Below the pieces are notes generated by a model. That model worked only from the letters and a program-made list of their open reading frames with translations, made no database searches and was not told where the DNA came from. Below, in pieces: positions 1 through 5,714 of a DNA stretch of 5,714 nt. The stretch comes from Gammaproteobacteria bacterium (GTDB lineage Bacteria; Pseudomonadota; Gammaproteobacteria; J113). Within the stretch, counting starts at the first letter, position 1, and every line of letters starts with the position of its first letter. Made by a program: the position numbers and the translations under genes. The DNA lies in contig RFJX01000189.1 of the NCBI GenBank assembly GCA_003694425.1, positions 1 through 5,714 of the forward strand. Reading direction: 5' to 3'.

Positions 1-7
1 ATTTCTG

Positions 8-142
8 CACCACGGAGACACGGAGATCACGGAGGTGGGTGACTTTGCTGGCAGAGATGGTATGTTCCCATTCTCCGGTGAGGATTTTCAGAACAGCAGC
101 AGATCCAGTGAGACACTCCGTGATCTCCGTGCCTCCGTGGTG
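8..142. repeat. Inverted-repeat element with CACGGAG/CTCCGTG arms
   Basis: The left arm (8-34) and right arm (116-142) are reverse complements over 27 nt with a single mismatch. Each arm is built from three CACGGAG units (11, 19 and 28 on the left; complements at 116, 125 and 133 on the right), spaced 8-9 nt apart. The 81-nt centre adds a possible inner stem of 7 bp between 44-50 and 97-103 with one G-U pair, so a transcript could fold into a long interrupted hairpin. There is no coding content and no transposase. It resembles a dispersed intergenic palindromic element or MITE-like repeat. That class is inferred, because only one copy is in the window. Confidence 0.85.
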
Positions 143-144
143 AG
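139..144 (+). promoter_or_regulatory. Ribosome binding site of avtA inside the repeat arm
   Basis: GGTGAG ends 9 nt before the ATG at 154. Its first four bases belong to the right arm of the inverted repeat, so in an mRNA starting upstream of the element this site would be paired with the left arm. An in-frame stop at 121-123, with no other start codon after it, makes 154 the only sensible start. Confidence 0.6.
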
Positions 145-153
145 TTCCCATCG

Positions 154-1428
154 ATGATCGAGGACCTGCCCTTCCGGCTCTCCGCCTTCGGTGAGCGATT
201 CGCCTCCGGGTCCGGGATCCTCGACCTGATGGACGACCTGGGCAATGCCCTGGCCGAAGGCGGGGACAAGCTGATGCTGGGCGGGGGCAATCCCAGCCAC
301 ATCCCCCGGGTCCAGTCCCGCCTAAGGGTGCACATGCAGCGGCTGCTGGAGACACCCGGGGCCTTCGAGCGGCTGGTGGGCGACTATGCCCCCCCGAACG
401 GCACGCCAGCGTTCCGCGAGGCGCTGGCCGGCCTGTTGCGGCGGGAGTTCGGCTGGGAGGTCGGTCCGGAACAGGTGGCGGTGACCAACGGCAGCCAGGC
501 GGCCTTCTTCTGCCTGTTCAATCTCTTCGCCGGGACCGGGAGCGACGGGGTGAAGCGGCGGGTCCTCTTCCCCATGGCGCCGGAATACATCGGCTACGCC
601 GACCTGGGCCTGGAGCCGGGGCTGTTCACCGCCCGCCGTCCGCGGATCGAGGAGCTGCCGGGGCGTCTGTTCAAGTACCATCCGGACTTCGATTCCCTGG
701 AGGTGGACGACTCCATCGGCGCCCTGTGCGTCTCCCGCCCCACCAATCCGACCGGAAACGTGCTCAGTGACCGGGAGATGGAGCGCCTGGCCGCGGTGAG
801 CAGGACGGCGGGCGTGCCTCTCATCGTGGACAACGCCTATGGCGCCCCCTTCCCGGACATCATCTACCGGGAGGCCCATCCCCTCTACGAGGACAACCTG
901 ATCCTCTGCCTCAGCCTCTCCAAACTGGGGCTGCCCGGGGCCCGGACCGGGCTCGTGGTGGCGGCTGAGCCGGTGATCCGCCTGCTGGGGGCGATGAACG
1001 CGGTGGTCAATCTCGCCAGCGGCAACCTCGGCTGCATGCTGGGCCAGTCGCTGATCGAATCCGGCGAGATCCTCAGCCTGAGCCGGGAGGTGATCCGGCC
1101 CTGGTACCGGGAACGGATGGAACGGGCCCTGGCCCTGTGTCACCGGCAATTGGAGGGGATCGAGTACCGCGTCCACCGGCCGGAAGGGGCGATGTTCCTG
1201 TGGCTCTGGTTCCCGGGGCTGCCCATCGACAGCGAGCAGCTCTATCAGCGGCTCAAGGCGAGGGACGTGCTGGTGGTGGCGGGGCATCACTTCTTCCCCG
1301 GGCTCGAGGGGGAGTGGCGCCACCGGCAGGAGTGCCTGCGGATCACCTATACCCAGCCTGAAGAGGTGGTCGCTAAAGGCCTGGCGATCATTGCCGATGA
1401 GGCAAGAAAGGCATACGCTAACCATTGA
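154..1428 (+). CDS. avtA: Valine--pyruvate aminotransferase (AvtA)
   Basis: This is a PLP-dependent fold-type I aminotransferase of 424 residues (E. coli AvtA is about 417). It should transfer amino groups between valine and pyruvate, giving alanine and 2-oxoisovalerate, in the cytoplasm. Visible landmarks are the N-terminal LGGGNP substrate-binding segment, TNGSQAAFF at the cofactor pocket, SRPTNPTGNV with N198, VDNAYG with D226 and Y229, the Schiff-base lysine K257 in SLSKLGLPG, phosphate-contacting R264 and the carboxylate-binding R396 in CLRITY. The segments FPMAPEYIGYADLGLE, FLWLWF, LYQRLKARDVLVV and FFPGL match E. coli AvtA specifically, which separates it from AspC- or AlaA-type enzymes. 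The start lies six residues before the E. coli start. The next gene, prc, begins 33 nt downstream. All key residues are present, and no frameshift is seen. Confidence 0.95.
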   Translation: MIEDLPFRLSAFGERFASGSGILDLMDDLGNALAEGGDKLMLGGGNPSHIPRVQSRLRVHMQRLLETPGAFERLVGDYAPPNGTPAFREALAGLLRREFGWEVGPEQVAVTNGSQAAFFCLFNLFAGTGSDGVKRRVLFPMAPEYIGYADLGLEPGLFTARRPRIEELPGRLFKYHPDFDSLEVDDSIGALCVSRPTNPTGNVLSDREMERLAAVSRTAGVPLIVDNAYGAPFPDIIYREAHPLYEDNLILCLSLSKLGLPGARTGLVVAAEPVIRLLGAMNAVVNLASGNLGCMLGQSLIESGEILSLSREVIRPWYRERMERALALCHRQLEGIEYRVHRPEGAMFLWLWFPGLPIDSEQLYQRLKARDVLVVAGHHFFPGLEGEWRHRQECLRITYTQPEEVVAKGLAIIADEARKAYANH

Positions 1429-1448
1429 CCGAGGAACCGGCGGTCGAA

Positions 1449-1455
1449 AGAGGGG
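1449..1455 (+). promoter_or_regulatory. Ribosome binding site of prc
   Basis: The purine tract AGAGGGG ends 6 nt before the TTG at 1462 and 12 nt before the ATG at 1468. Spacing favours the TTG; codon preference favours the ATG. The two candidates differ by only two residues before the signal peptide, so the mature protein is unaffected. Confidence 0.55.
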
Positions 1456-1461
1456 TCTGAT

Positions 1462-3678
1462 TTGCCGATGAACAGGGACAGGATTTCACCAGTCTGGCCG
1501 GCGCGCCTGTTGCTGACACTGCTGCTCACCCTGGCGACACTGGTCTCGGCCAGGCCGGTGGTGGTGCCGCAGCACGAGCTGGTACCGAGCAATGCCCAGC
1601 GCCGCGCCACCCAGCTGATCACCCATTTCATCTCCAACTACCACTACAAGCGCACCGCGCTCGACGACGCCCTCTCCTCCCGGATCCTGGATCGCTATCT
1701 GGAGGACATGGACCCCAATCGCAGCTATTTCCTGGACGAGGATGTCCGGGCCTTCGACCGCTACCGCTACCGGATGGACGATTTCCTGCGCGCGGCCCGC
1801 CTCGAGCCCGCGTTCGAGATATTCCGGGTCTACCGGGTCCGGGTGGAAGAGCGGGTGAGCTATGCCCTCCAGCAGCTGGAACGGGAATTCGACTTCACCC
1901 GGGATGAGTCCTACCGGTTCGATCGCACCGAAGCGCCATGGCCGAAGGACCGGGCCGAACTGGACGAGATCTGGCGTCAGCGGGTCAAGAACGATGTCCT
2001 GGCCCTGCGCCTGGCGGGCAAGGAGCCGGAAGAGATCACCAGGACCCTTCGCAGGCGCTACGAGCGGATGCGCAACAACGTCGTGCAGATGTCACCGGCC
2101 GACATCTACCAGCTCTACATGAACGCCTATACCCGCTCGGTGGAGCCTCATACCGCCTACTTCTCGCCCCGTACCTCGGAGAATTTCAAGATCCACATGA
2201 GCCTCTCGCTGGAGGGGATCGGGGCGGTGCTGCAGGGCGAGGGCGAATACACCGTGGTGCGCGAGGTGATACCCGGCGGCCCGGCGGCGCTCAGCAAGCT
2301 CCTGCACCCGGGGGACCGCATCATCGGGGTCGGGCAGGGTGACGAGCCGGTGACCGACGTGATCGGCTGGCGTCTGGACGATGTCGTCGACCTCATCCGC
2401 GGACCCAAGGGCAAGCCGGTGGTGCTGGAGGTCCTGCCCAAGGGCGCCGGCGCCGAGGGGCCGGCGCGGACCATCCGCCTGGTGCGCGACCGCATCAGGC
2501 TGGAGGAGCAGGCGGCCAAGAGCGAGATCATCGAGGTGGGCGAGGGCCCGGGGCATCACCGGATCGGGGTGATCGACATCCCCGCCTTCTATCTCGATTT
2601 CGAGGCCAAGGCGCGCGGCGACAAGGACTACCGCAGCACCACGCGCGATGTCCGCCGTCTGCTGGCGGAGCTGGAGAAGGAGGGCGTGGACGGGGTCGTC
2701 ATCGACCTGCGCGCCGATGGCGGCGGTTCGCTCTCCGAAGCGGTCGCCATGACCGGACTGTTCATCAGCCACGGCCCGGTGGTCCAGATCCGGGACTACA
2801 CCGGCCGGGTCGAGGTCGACCGGGACGAAGACCCCGCGGTGGCATATACCGGGCCTCTGGCGGTCCTGGTAGACCGCAATTCCGCCTCCGCCTCCGAGAT
2901 CTTCGCCGCGGCCATTCAGGACTACCGCCGGGGCATCGTCATTGGCGAGCCTACCTATGGCAAGGGCACGGTGCAGAATCTCATCGATCTGGACCGCTTC
3001 GTCGAGAAGGAAGGGGATGCCCTGGGCCAGCTCAAGGCCACGGTGGCGCAGTTCTTCCGCATCAATGGCGCCAGCACGCAGCTCAGGGGAGTGGTGCCGG
3101 ACATCCTCTTCCCGACCGCCGACAGCGTCCGCGAAGAGGGGGAGAGGGCCCTCGACAACCCGCTGCCCTGGGCGAAGGTCGAGCCGGTCGCCTATACGCC
3201 GCAGGCGGCTCCGGTCGATGCCTTCGCCCGCGCGGGGGAGCTGTTCAGGCAGCGCCTTTCCAGTGACGAAGGCTTCAGGCTGCTGCTCGAGGAGCAGGCC
3301 CTGCTCGACGAGGGCAAGGGCCGGACCACCGTCAGCCTGAAGGAGGCCGATCGGCGCCGGGAATGGGAGGAGATGCGGCGCCGTCAGCGCGAGCTGACCA
3401 ACAGGTTGCGTCGGTACAGCGGCCTGCCACCGCTGGCCGATGACGAGCCCGCCCCGGATGAGGAGCTGGCCGCGGATGATGGGGCGCCGGTGGATGAGGA
3501 GGAAGAGAGCTTCCGTGACATCCCGCTGAACGCCGCGGCGCGGATCCTGGCCGACCTCATCGATCTGAGCCTTCCCTCCGGGCGCACCCTGCAGGCCGGA
3601 GAGGAGAAGGAGGAGCCGGTACCCAGCTGGGCGCTCCTGCAGCCGCGCAGCGCCGCCAACTTCTTCGGCCTCTTCTGA
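1462..3678 (+). CDS. prc: Tail-specific (C-terminal processing) protease Prc/Tsp
   Basis: This is a periplasmic S41-family serine protease that degrades proteins with nonpolar C-termini; in E. coli it matures PBP3 and removes ssrA-tagged exported proteins. Numbering is from TTG 1462. A signal peptide covers about 1-30 (basic start, LLLTLLLTLATLVSA core, likely cut after A30). A Tsp-type N-terminal helical domain follows, with APWPKDRAELD and PHTAYFSPR close to E. coli. The PDZ domain is at about 251-330 (SLSLEGIGAVLQ, then GWRLDDVVDLIRGPKGKP). The protease core has S476 in SASASEIFAAA, D487 and K501 in GEPTYGKGTVQ, with the same spacing as the E. coli S430/D441/K455 triad. At 738 residues it is longer than E. 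coli Prc (682), mainly from an acidic stretch at 660-682 and a tail of about 40 residues ending NFFGLF. It may share a transcript with avtA. ATG 1468 is an alternative start. Confidence 0.96.
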   Translation: MPMNRDRISPVWPARLLLTLLLTLATLVSARPVVVPQHELVPSNAQRRATQLITHFISNYHYKRTALDDALSSRILDRYLEDMDPNRSYFLDEDVRAFDRYRYRMDDFLRAARLEPAFEIFRVYRVRVEERVSYALQQLEREFDFTRDESYRFDRTEAPWPKDRAELDEIWRQRVKNDVLALRLAGKEPEEITRTLRRRYERMRNNVVQMSPADIYQLYMNAYTRSVEPHTAYFSPRTSENFKIHMSLSLEGIGAVLQGEGEYTVVREVIPGGPAALSKLLHPGDRIIGVGQGDEPVTDVIGWRLDDVVDLIRGPKGKPVVLEVLPKGAGAEGPARTIRLVRDRIRLEEQAAKSEIIEVGEGPGHHRIGVIDIPAFYLDFEAKARGDKDYRSTTRDVRRLLAELEKEGVDGVVIDLRADGGGSLSEAVAMTGLFISHGPVVQIRDYTGRVEVDRDEDPAVAYTGPLAVLVDRNSASASEIFAAAIQDYRRGIVIGEPTYGKGTVQNLIDLDRFVEKEGDALGQLKATVAQFFRINGASTQLRGVVPDILFPTADSVREEGERALDNPLPWAKVEPVAYTPQAAPVDAFARAGELFRQRLSSDEGFRLLLEEQALLDEGKGRTTVSLKEADRRREWEEMRRRQRELTNRLRRYSGLPPLADDEPAPDEELAADDGAPVDEEEESFRDIPLNAAARILADLIDLSLPSGRTLQAGEEKEEPVPSWALLQPRSAANFFGLF

Positions 3679-3680
3679 GG

Positions 3681-3707
3681 GCAGCCGTACCCCGGACGCG
3701 GCTGTTT
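3681..3707 (+). terminator. Probable rho-independent terminator after prc
   Basis: CAGCCG (3682-3687) pairs with CGGCTG (3699-3704) around an 11-nt loop, with an extra outer G-U pair, and TTT then CTC follows. It begins 3 nt after the prc stop. The T-run is short, so efficiency is uncertain. Read on the other strand the stem lacks any T-run, so it would not serve the converging regulator gene. Confidence 0.55.
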
Positions 3708-3870
3708 CTCATGCCGCTGCCCGCCTGGTGCCGGCGTTCGCGCGATCCCCGGTCTCGCCGCGTCCGTCCCTGAGCTGTCCGGGCGACGGGACCCTGCCGG
3801 CTTCGCCCCCCCGGGGAGGGACCACACGGGTGCCAGCCTTGCCGGGTGGACCGGGACGCCGGTGCCCGGG

Positions 3871-4800
3871 CTAGTCGGCCATCGCCTCATCCCTGTCCCA
3901 CTGCTCCCAGTAGACCGGGGGAGCGAAATAGTCCCCCAGAAAACCCACCAGGGTACGGACCTTGGCCGAAAGGTGCCGGCGGTGGGGGTAGATGGCGTTG
4001 ATGGGACGCGGCGGCGGGGAGAAATCGTCCAGTACGGTTCGCAGCCGGCCCAGGCTCAGGTCCTGCCACACCATGTATTCCGGCTGCTGGATCAGTCCCA
4101 GCCCCTTGATCGCCGCGATCCGGAGCGGGTCGCCCGCATCCGAGACCATGCTGCCGCTCACGCGCTGGTTCCGCGGCCCGTCCGGACCCTGGAAGCGCCA
4201 TTCGCTGCGTGGCAGGCTGGGAGTGAAGACCAGACAGTTGTGCCGGGCCAGGTCCTCCGGCCGCTCCGGGACGCCGTTGCGGCGCAGGTAGTCCGGCGAG
4301 GCGCAGACCACCATCCTCGTGGTGGCGAACTGGCGGGCGATGAGGCTGGTGTCGGACAGGCGGCCGACCCGGATCGCCATGTCCACCCCCTCCTCGATGA
4401 GGTCGAAGGGGCGATCATTCAGGCTGAGATCGACCTGCACCTCCGGATAGCGCTCCATGTACTCGGCGATGGCGCGGCCAAGGTGGAAGGCGCCGAAGTT
4501 GGTCGGAGCGACCAGTCGCAGGGTGCCCCGGGGCTCGGCGTTGAGCTGGGTCACCGCCTCCTCGGCCTCCTCGATCTCTTCCAGGATCGAGCGCACCCGC
4601 TCCAGATAGGCGCCGCCCACCTCGGTCAGGTGCAGGCGACGGGTGGTCCGGTTGAACAACTGCACGCCCAGCTCGTTCTCCAGATTGGCAATGTGACGGC
4701 TGACCATCGCCTTGGAGATGCCAAGGTCCCCGGCGGCGGCAGAGAAGCTGCCACGGCGTGCCACCCGCTCGAAGGCCCGCATTGCGCCGAGCTTGTCCAC
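3871..4800 (-). CDS. LysR-type transcriptional regulator, CrgA-like group
   Basis: This is a 309-residue DNA-binding regulator, the usual LysR length. From the GTG at 4800 the protein begins MDKLGAMRAFERVARRGSFS, the standard opening of this group. The winged helix-turn-helix spans about 18-60 (SAAAGDLGISKAMVSRHIA, then LFNRTTRRLHLTE). An acidic linker helix at 61-88 (EEIEEAEEAV) leads to the ligand-binding domain from about 93 (RLVAPTNFG, NDRPFDLIEEGVDMAIRVG, GLGLIQQPEYM). The effector and targets cannot be read from sequence. A weak GGTGG lies 6 nt before the GTG. The frame stays open upstream to an ATG at 4965 with a better Shine-Dalgarno, but that would add 55 residues with no LysR counterpart and would start upstream of the best lysR promoter candidate. 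The gene converges on prc. sulP lies upstream on the same strand with 251 nt between, and no divergent protein gene faces it, which is unusual for a LysR gene. Confidence 0.93.
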   Translation of the reverse strand: MDKLGAMRAFERVARRGSFSAAAGDLGISKAMVSRHIANLENELGVQLFNRTTRRLHLTEVGGAYLERVRSILEEIEEAEEAVTQLNAEPRGTLRLVAPTNFGAFHLGRAIAEYMERYPEVQVDLSLNDRPFDLIEEGVDMAIRVGRLSDTSLIARQFATTRMVVCASPDYLRRNGVPERPEDLARHNCLVFTPSLPRSEWRFQGPDGPRNQRVSGSMVSDAGDPLRIAAIKGLGLIQQPEYMVWQDLSLGRLRTVLDDFSPPPRPINAIYPHRRHLSAKVRTLVGFLGDYFAPPVYWEQWDRDEAMAD

Positions 4801-4819
4801 GAGATACCACCAGTTGATA

Positions 4820-4870
4820 GTAAACAATATGTAAACAATATTACTACAAATATGGCATTGTAAACTACAT
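4820..4870. repeat. Three copies of an 11-bp GTAAACAATAT motif (operator candidate)
   Basis: GTAAACAATAT occurs twice in exact tandem at 4820-4830 and 4831-4841, and a 9/11 copy lies at 4860-4870. The stretch 4811-4870 is about 25% GC in a window of roughly 66%. The tandem pair overlaps the predicted lysR -10 box and start site, and the third copy overlaps the shared -35 region. Binding by the adjacent LysR protein is inferred. Classical LysR sites are T-N11-A dyads rather than direct repeats, so another factor such as a nucleoid protein is possible. Confidence 0.6.
4838..4864 (-). promoter_or_regulatory. Candidate sigma70-type promoter of lysR
   Basis: Reading the minus strand, TTTACA (4864-4859, 5/6 to the -35 consensus) and TAATAT (4843-4838, 4/6 to the -10 consensus) are separated by a short 15-bp spacer. 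Transcription would start near 4831 and give a leader of about 30 nt before the GTG at 4800. This supports 4800 as the start, because an ATG at 4965 would be upstream of the transcript. Confidence 0.4.
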
Positions 4871-4886
4871 TCGGCACTACTAGAAT
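4858..4886 (+). promoter_or_regulatory. Candidate sigma70-type promoter facing away from lysR
   Basis: TTGTAA (4858-4863, 4/6) and TAGAAT (4881-4886, 5/6) are separated by the ideal 17 bp, giving a start near 4893 on the plus strand. Its -35 box occupies nearly the same bases as the lysR -35 box on the other strand, so the two would exclude each other. A second, weaker plus-strand pair is TTGATA (4814-4819) with AATATT (4837-4842), also spaced 17 bp. No protein gene lies downstream on this strand. Confidence 0.4.
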
Positions 4887-4962
4887 TCTCCCCACGTTGC
4901 TCGGGGGCCTCAGGGCCGGCGAGCACGAGGTTGGATGTTTCCCCTCCAACAGCACAAATCGT

Positions 4963-4976
4963 CATGACCTCCTCTC
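4963..4976 (-). promoter_or_regulatory. Strong Shine-Dalgarno with ATG, in frame with lysR
   Basis: The minus strand reads GAGAGGAGGTC immediately before ATG (4965-4963). The GAGAGG portion has 5-nt spacing; the GGAGG portion is only 2 nt away. The frame runs without a stop for 55 codons into the LysR protein. It could start a leader, an extended isoform, or be fortuitous. I favour the GTG at 4800 for the main product. Confidence 0.3.
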
Positions 4977-4996
4977 AACGATAGTGCTGAACTTTG

Positions 4997-5022
4997 ACAC
5001 ACAGGGACGTGTGTTCCTTTTT
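4997..5022 (+). terminator. Terminator-like hairpin on the strand opposite sulP and lysR
   Basis: ACACAC (4997-5002) pairs with GTGTGT (5009-5014) around a 6-nt loop, followed by TCC and TTTTT (5018-5022). A bulged alternative pairs GAAC (4989-4992) plus ACAC with GTGTGTTC and brings the T-run to within 1 nt of the stem. It works only for plus-strand transcripts, although both neighbouring genes are on the minus strand. The stem is modest in strength. Confidence 0.35.
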
Positions 5023-5051
5023 AATCCCGCATCACCCAGGCCATCGACCCG

Positions 5052-5714
5052 TCAGATCGCATAGTCGGGATCGCTCTCCAGCTCATTCATGGCCTGATGG
5101 GCGCTCAGGAACACCTTGCCGGGCCTCAGCCGGTGCAGCAGGTCGCTTTGCTCGAGGGCGTCGAGCACGGGCTCCTTGAGGTCCGCCAGATGCAGGGTCA
5201 CACCGGCGTCGCGCAGGCGGTCGATCAGCTGCTCCAGGGTCAGCAACGCACTGGAATCGATGAAGTTGACCCCGCTGCAGACCAGGACGACATCCCTCAG
5301 CTCGGGACGTTCCGCCACCAGGGCCAGCAGGCGCTCCTCCAGGTAGTCGGCGTTGGCGAAGTAGAGACTCTCGTCCACCCTTGCCAGCAACACCCGGGGA
5401 CTGGTCCGGACCTCGTGCCGTTCCACACTGCGAAACTGCTCGCTGTCACCGAGCCGGCCTATCTCGGTGATGTGGGGGTGGCTGGTACGCCACAGATAGA
5501 GCAGAAGCGAGGTCGCCACGCCCAGCAGCAGACCCCGTTCCAGCCCGATCAGCAGTACCGCGATGAAGGTAGTGAGCAGACAGGCCGCGTCTGCCCGGTT
5601 GTAGCGCCAGCTGTGGACCAGGGTCTCCAGATCGAACAGGCGAAAGACCGACACGAGGACGATGACGGGGAGCACGGGCCGCGGCAGCAGGGCTATCTGC
5701 AGGGCCAGCAGGAG
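5052..5714 (-). CDS. SulP-family anion permease with STAS domain, C-terminal part (5' end outside window)
   Basis: The frame is open to the window edge, so the 220 residues seen are only the C-terminal part of a protein that usually has 500-600. A GTG at 5673-5675 is internal, because hydrophobic in-frame codons (LLLALQIALLPRP) continue upstream of it. Visible residues 1-27 and about 43-75 are membrane segments (VLPVIVLVSVFRLFDLE, then LLTTFIAVLLIGLERGLLLG), matching the last part of the SulP transport domain. After a short linker the cytoplasmic STAS domain runs from about 106 to the end, with LYFANADYLEERL and FIDSSALLTLEQL (D153, S154), the latter corresponding to the conserved DST/DSS loop. 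The family carries sulfate, bicarbonate or other anions into the cell; the substrate cannot be told from this part. I see no good terminator on its own strand before lysR. Confidence 0.93.
   Translation of the reverse strand, partial: LLLALQIALLPRPVLPVIVLVSVFRLFDLETLVHSWRYNRADAACLLTTFIAVLLIGLERGLLLGVATSLLLYLWRTSHPHITEIGRLGDSEQFRSVERHEVRTSPRVLLARVDESLYFANADYLEERLLALVAERPELRDVVLVCSGVNFIDSSALLTLEQLIDRLRDAGVTLHLADLKEPVLDALEQSDLLHRLRPGKVFLSAHQAMNELESDPDYAI

Noticed and set aside
11..35. CACGGAG units as a CRISPR array
   Set aside because: The units are 7-8 bp with 1-2 nt between them and form an inverted repeat. There are no spacers of CRISPR size and no cas genes.
322..1425. Long 367-residue open frame antisense to avtA
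   Set aside because: Low-complexity His/Pro/Gln/Arg-rich translation typical of the complement of a GC-rich gene. avtA itself has complete family motifs over the same span.
1427..1445. GACCG/CGGTC hairpin between avtA and prc as a terminator
   Set aside because: The stem is only 5 bp with a 9-nt loop and no T-run after it, so it is not a credible intrinsic terminator.
2092..2772. 226-residue minus-strand frame inside prc
   Set aside because: Asp/His/Arg-rich composition with no motif. The prc frame carries the PDZ domain and catalytic residues over this region.
3384..3890. 168-residue minus-strand frame spanning the prc end and the convergent gap
   Set aside because: Composition is Arg/Ser/Pro-rich without motifs, and it overlaps coding sequence at the prc end. 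There is no convincing ribosome binding site or neighbouring context.
3862..4863. 333-residue plus-strand open frame covering the LysR gene
   Set aside because: Its translation shows no recognisable domain, and it mirrors the well-supported LysR coding sequence. It is a shadow frame of high-GC DNA.
5052..5675. Independent short gene starting at the GTG at 5675
   Set aside because: The frame continues upstream to the window edge with hydrophobic codons matching the SulP transport domain, so this is an internal codon of a truncated larger gene.

Overview
The window is about two-thirds GC, with long antisense shadow frames typical of high-GC DNA. Its proteins (valine-pyruvate aminotransferase, tail-specific protease Prc/Tsp, a CrgA-like LysR regulator and a SulP permease) look proteobacterial. 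AvtA and Prc align closely, from memory, with the E. coli proteins, so a GC-rich gammaproteobacterium is my best guess. That placement is inference; no rRNA or other marker is present.

Left part (1-3710, + strand). A 135-bp element bounded by 27-bp near-perfect inverted repeats (8-142) sits directly before avtA (154-1428), and its right arm overlaps the avtA ribosome binding site. A 33-nt gap then leads to prc (1462-3678, TTG or ATG start), which is closed by a probable intrinsic terminator (3681-3707). The two genes are close enough to be co-transcribed. They act in different compartments: amino-acid transamination in the cytoplasm, and proteolysis in the periplasm.

Middle (3679-3870). This is a GC-rich gap between convergent genes. 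Apart from the prc terminator I see no gene or clear signal in it, and no good terminator for the gene on the other strand.

Right part (3871-5714, - strand). A LysR-type regulator (3871-4800) is preceded by a strikingly AT-rich control region (about 25% GC over 4811-4870). This region holds an exact tandem 11-bp repeat, a third degenerate copy, and overlapping promoter-like signals facing both ways. Upstream of it, on the same strand, is the 3' part of a SulP-family anion permease with its STAS domain (5052-5714), cut by the window edge.

The most unusual part is 4801-5051. No divergent protein gene faces the regulator, yet there is a good + strand promoter-like pair, two hairpins, a CCTCCT tract and a terminator-like T-run. 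This could encode a small RNA of about 130 nt. On the opposite strand the same stretch carries a strong Shine-Dalgarno and ATG in frame with lysR. I found no clear new multi-gene system; the rest is conventional chromosomal content.
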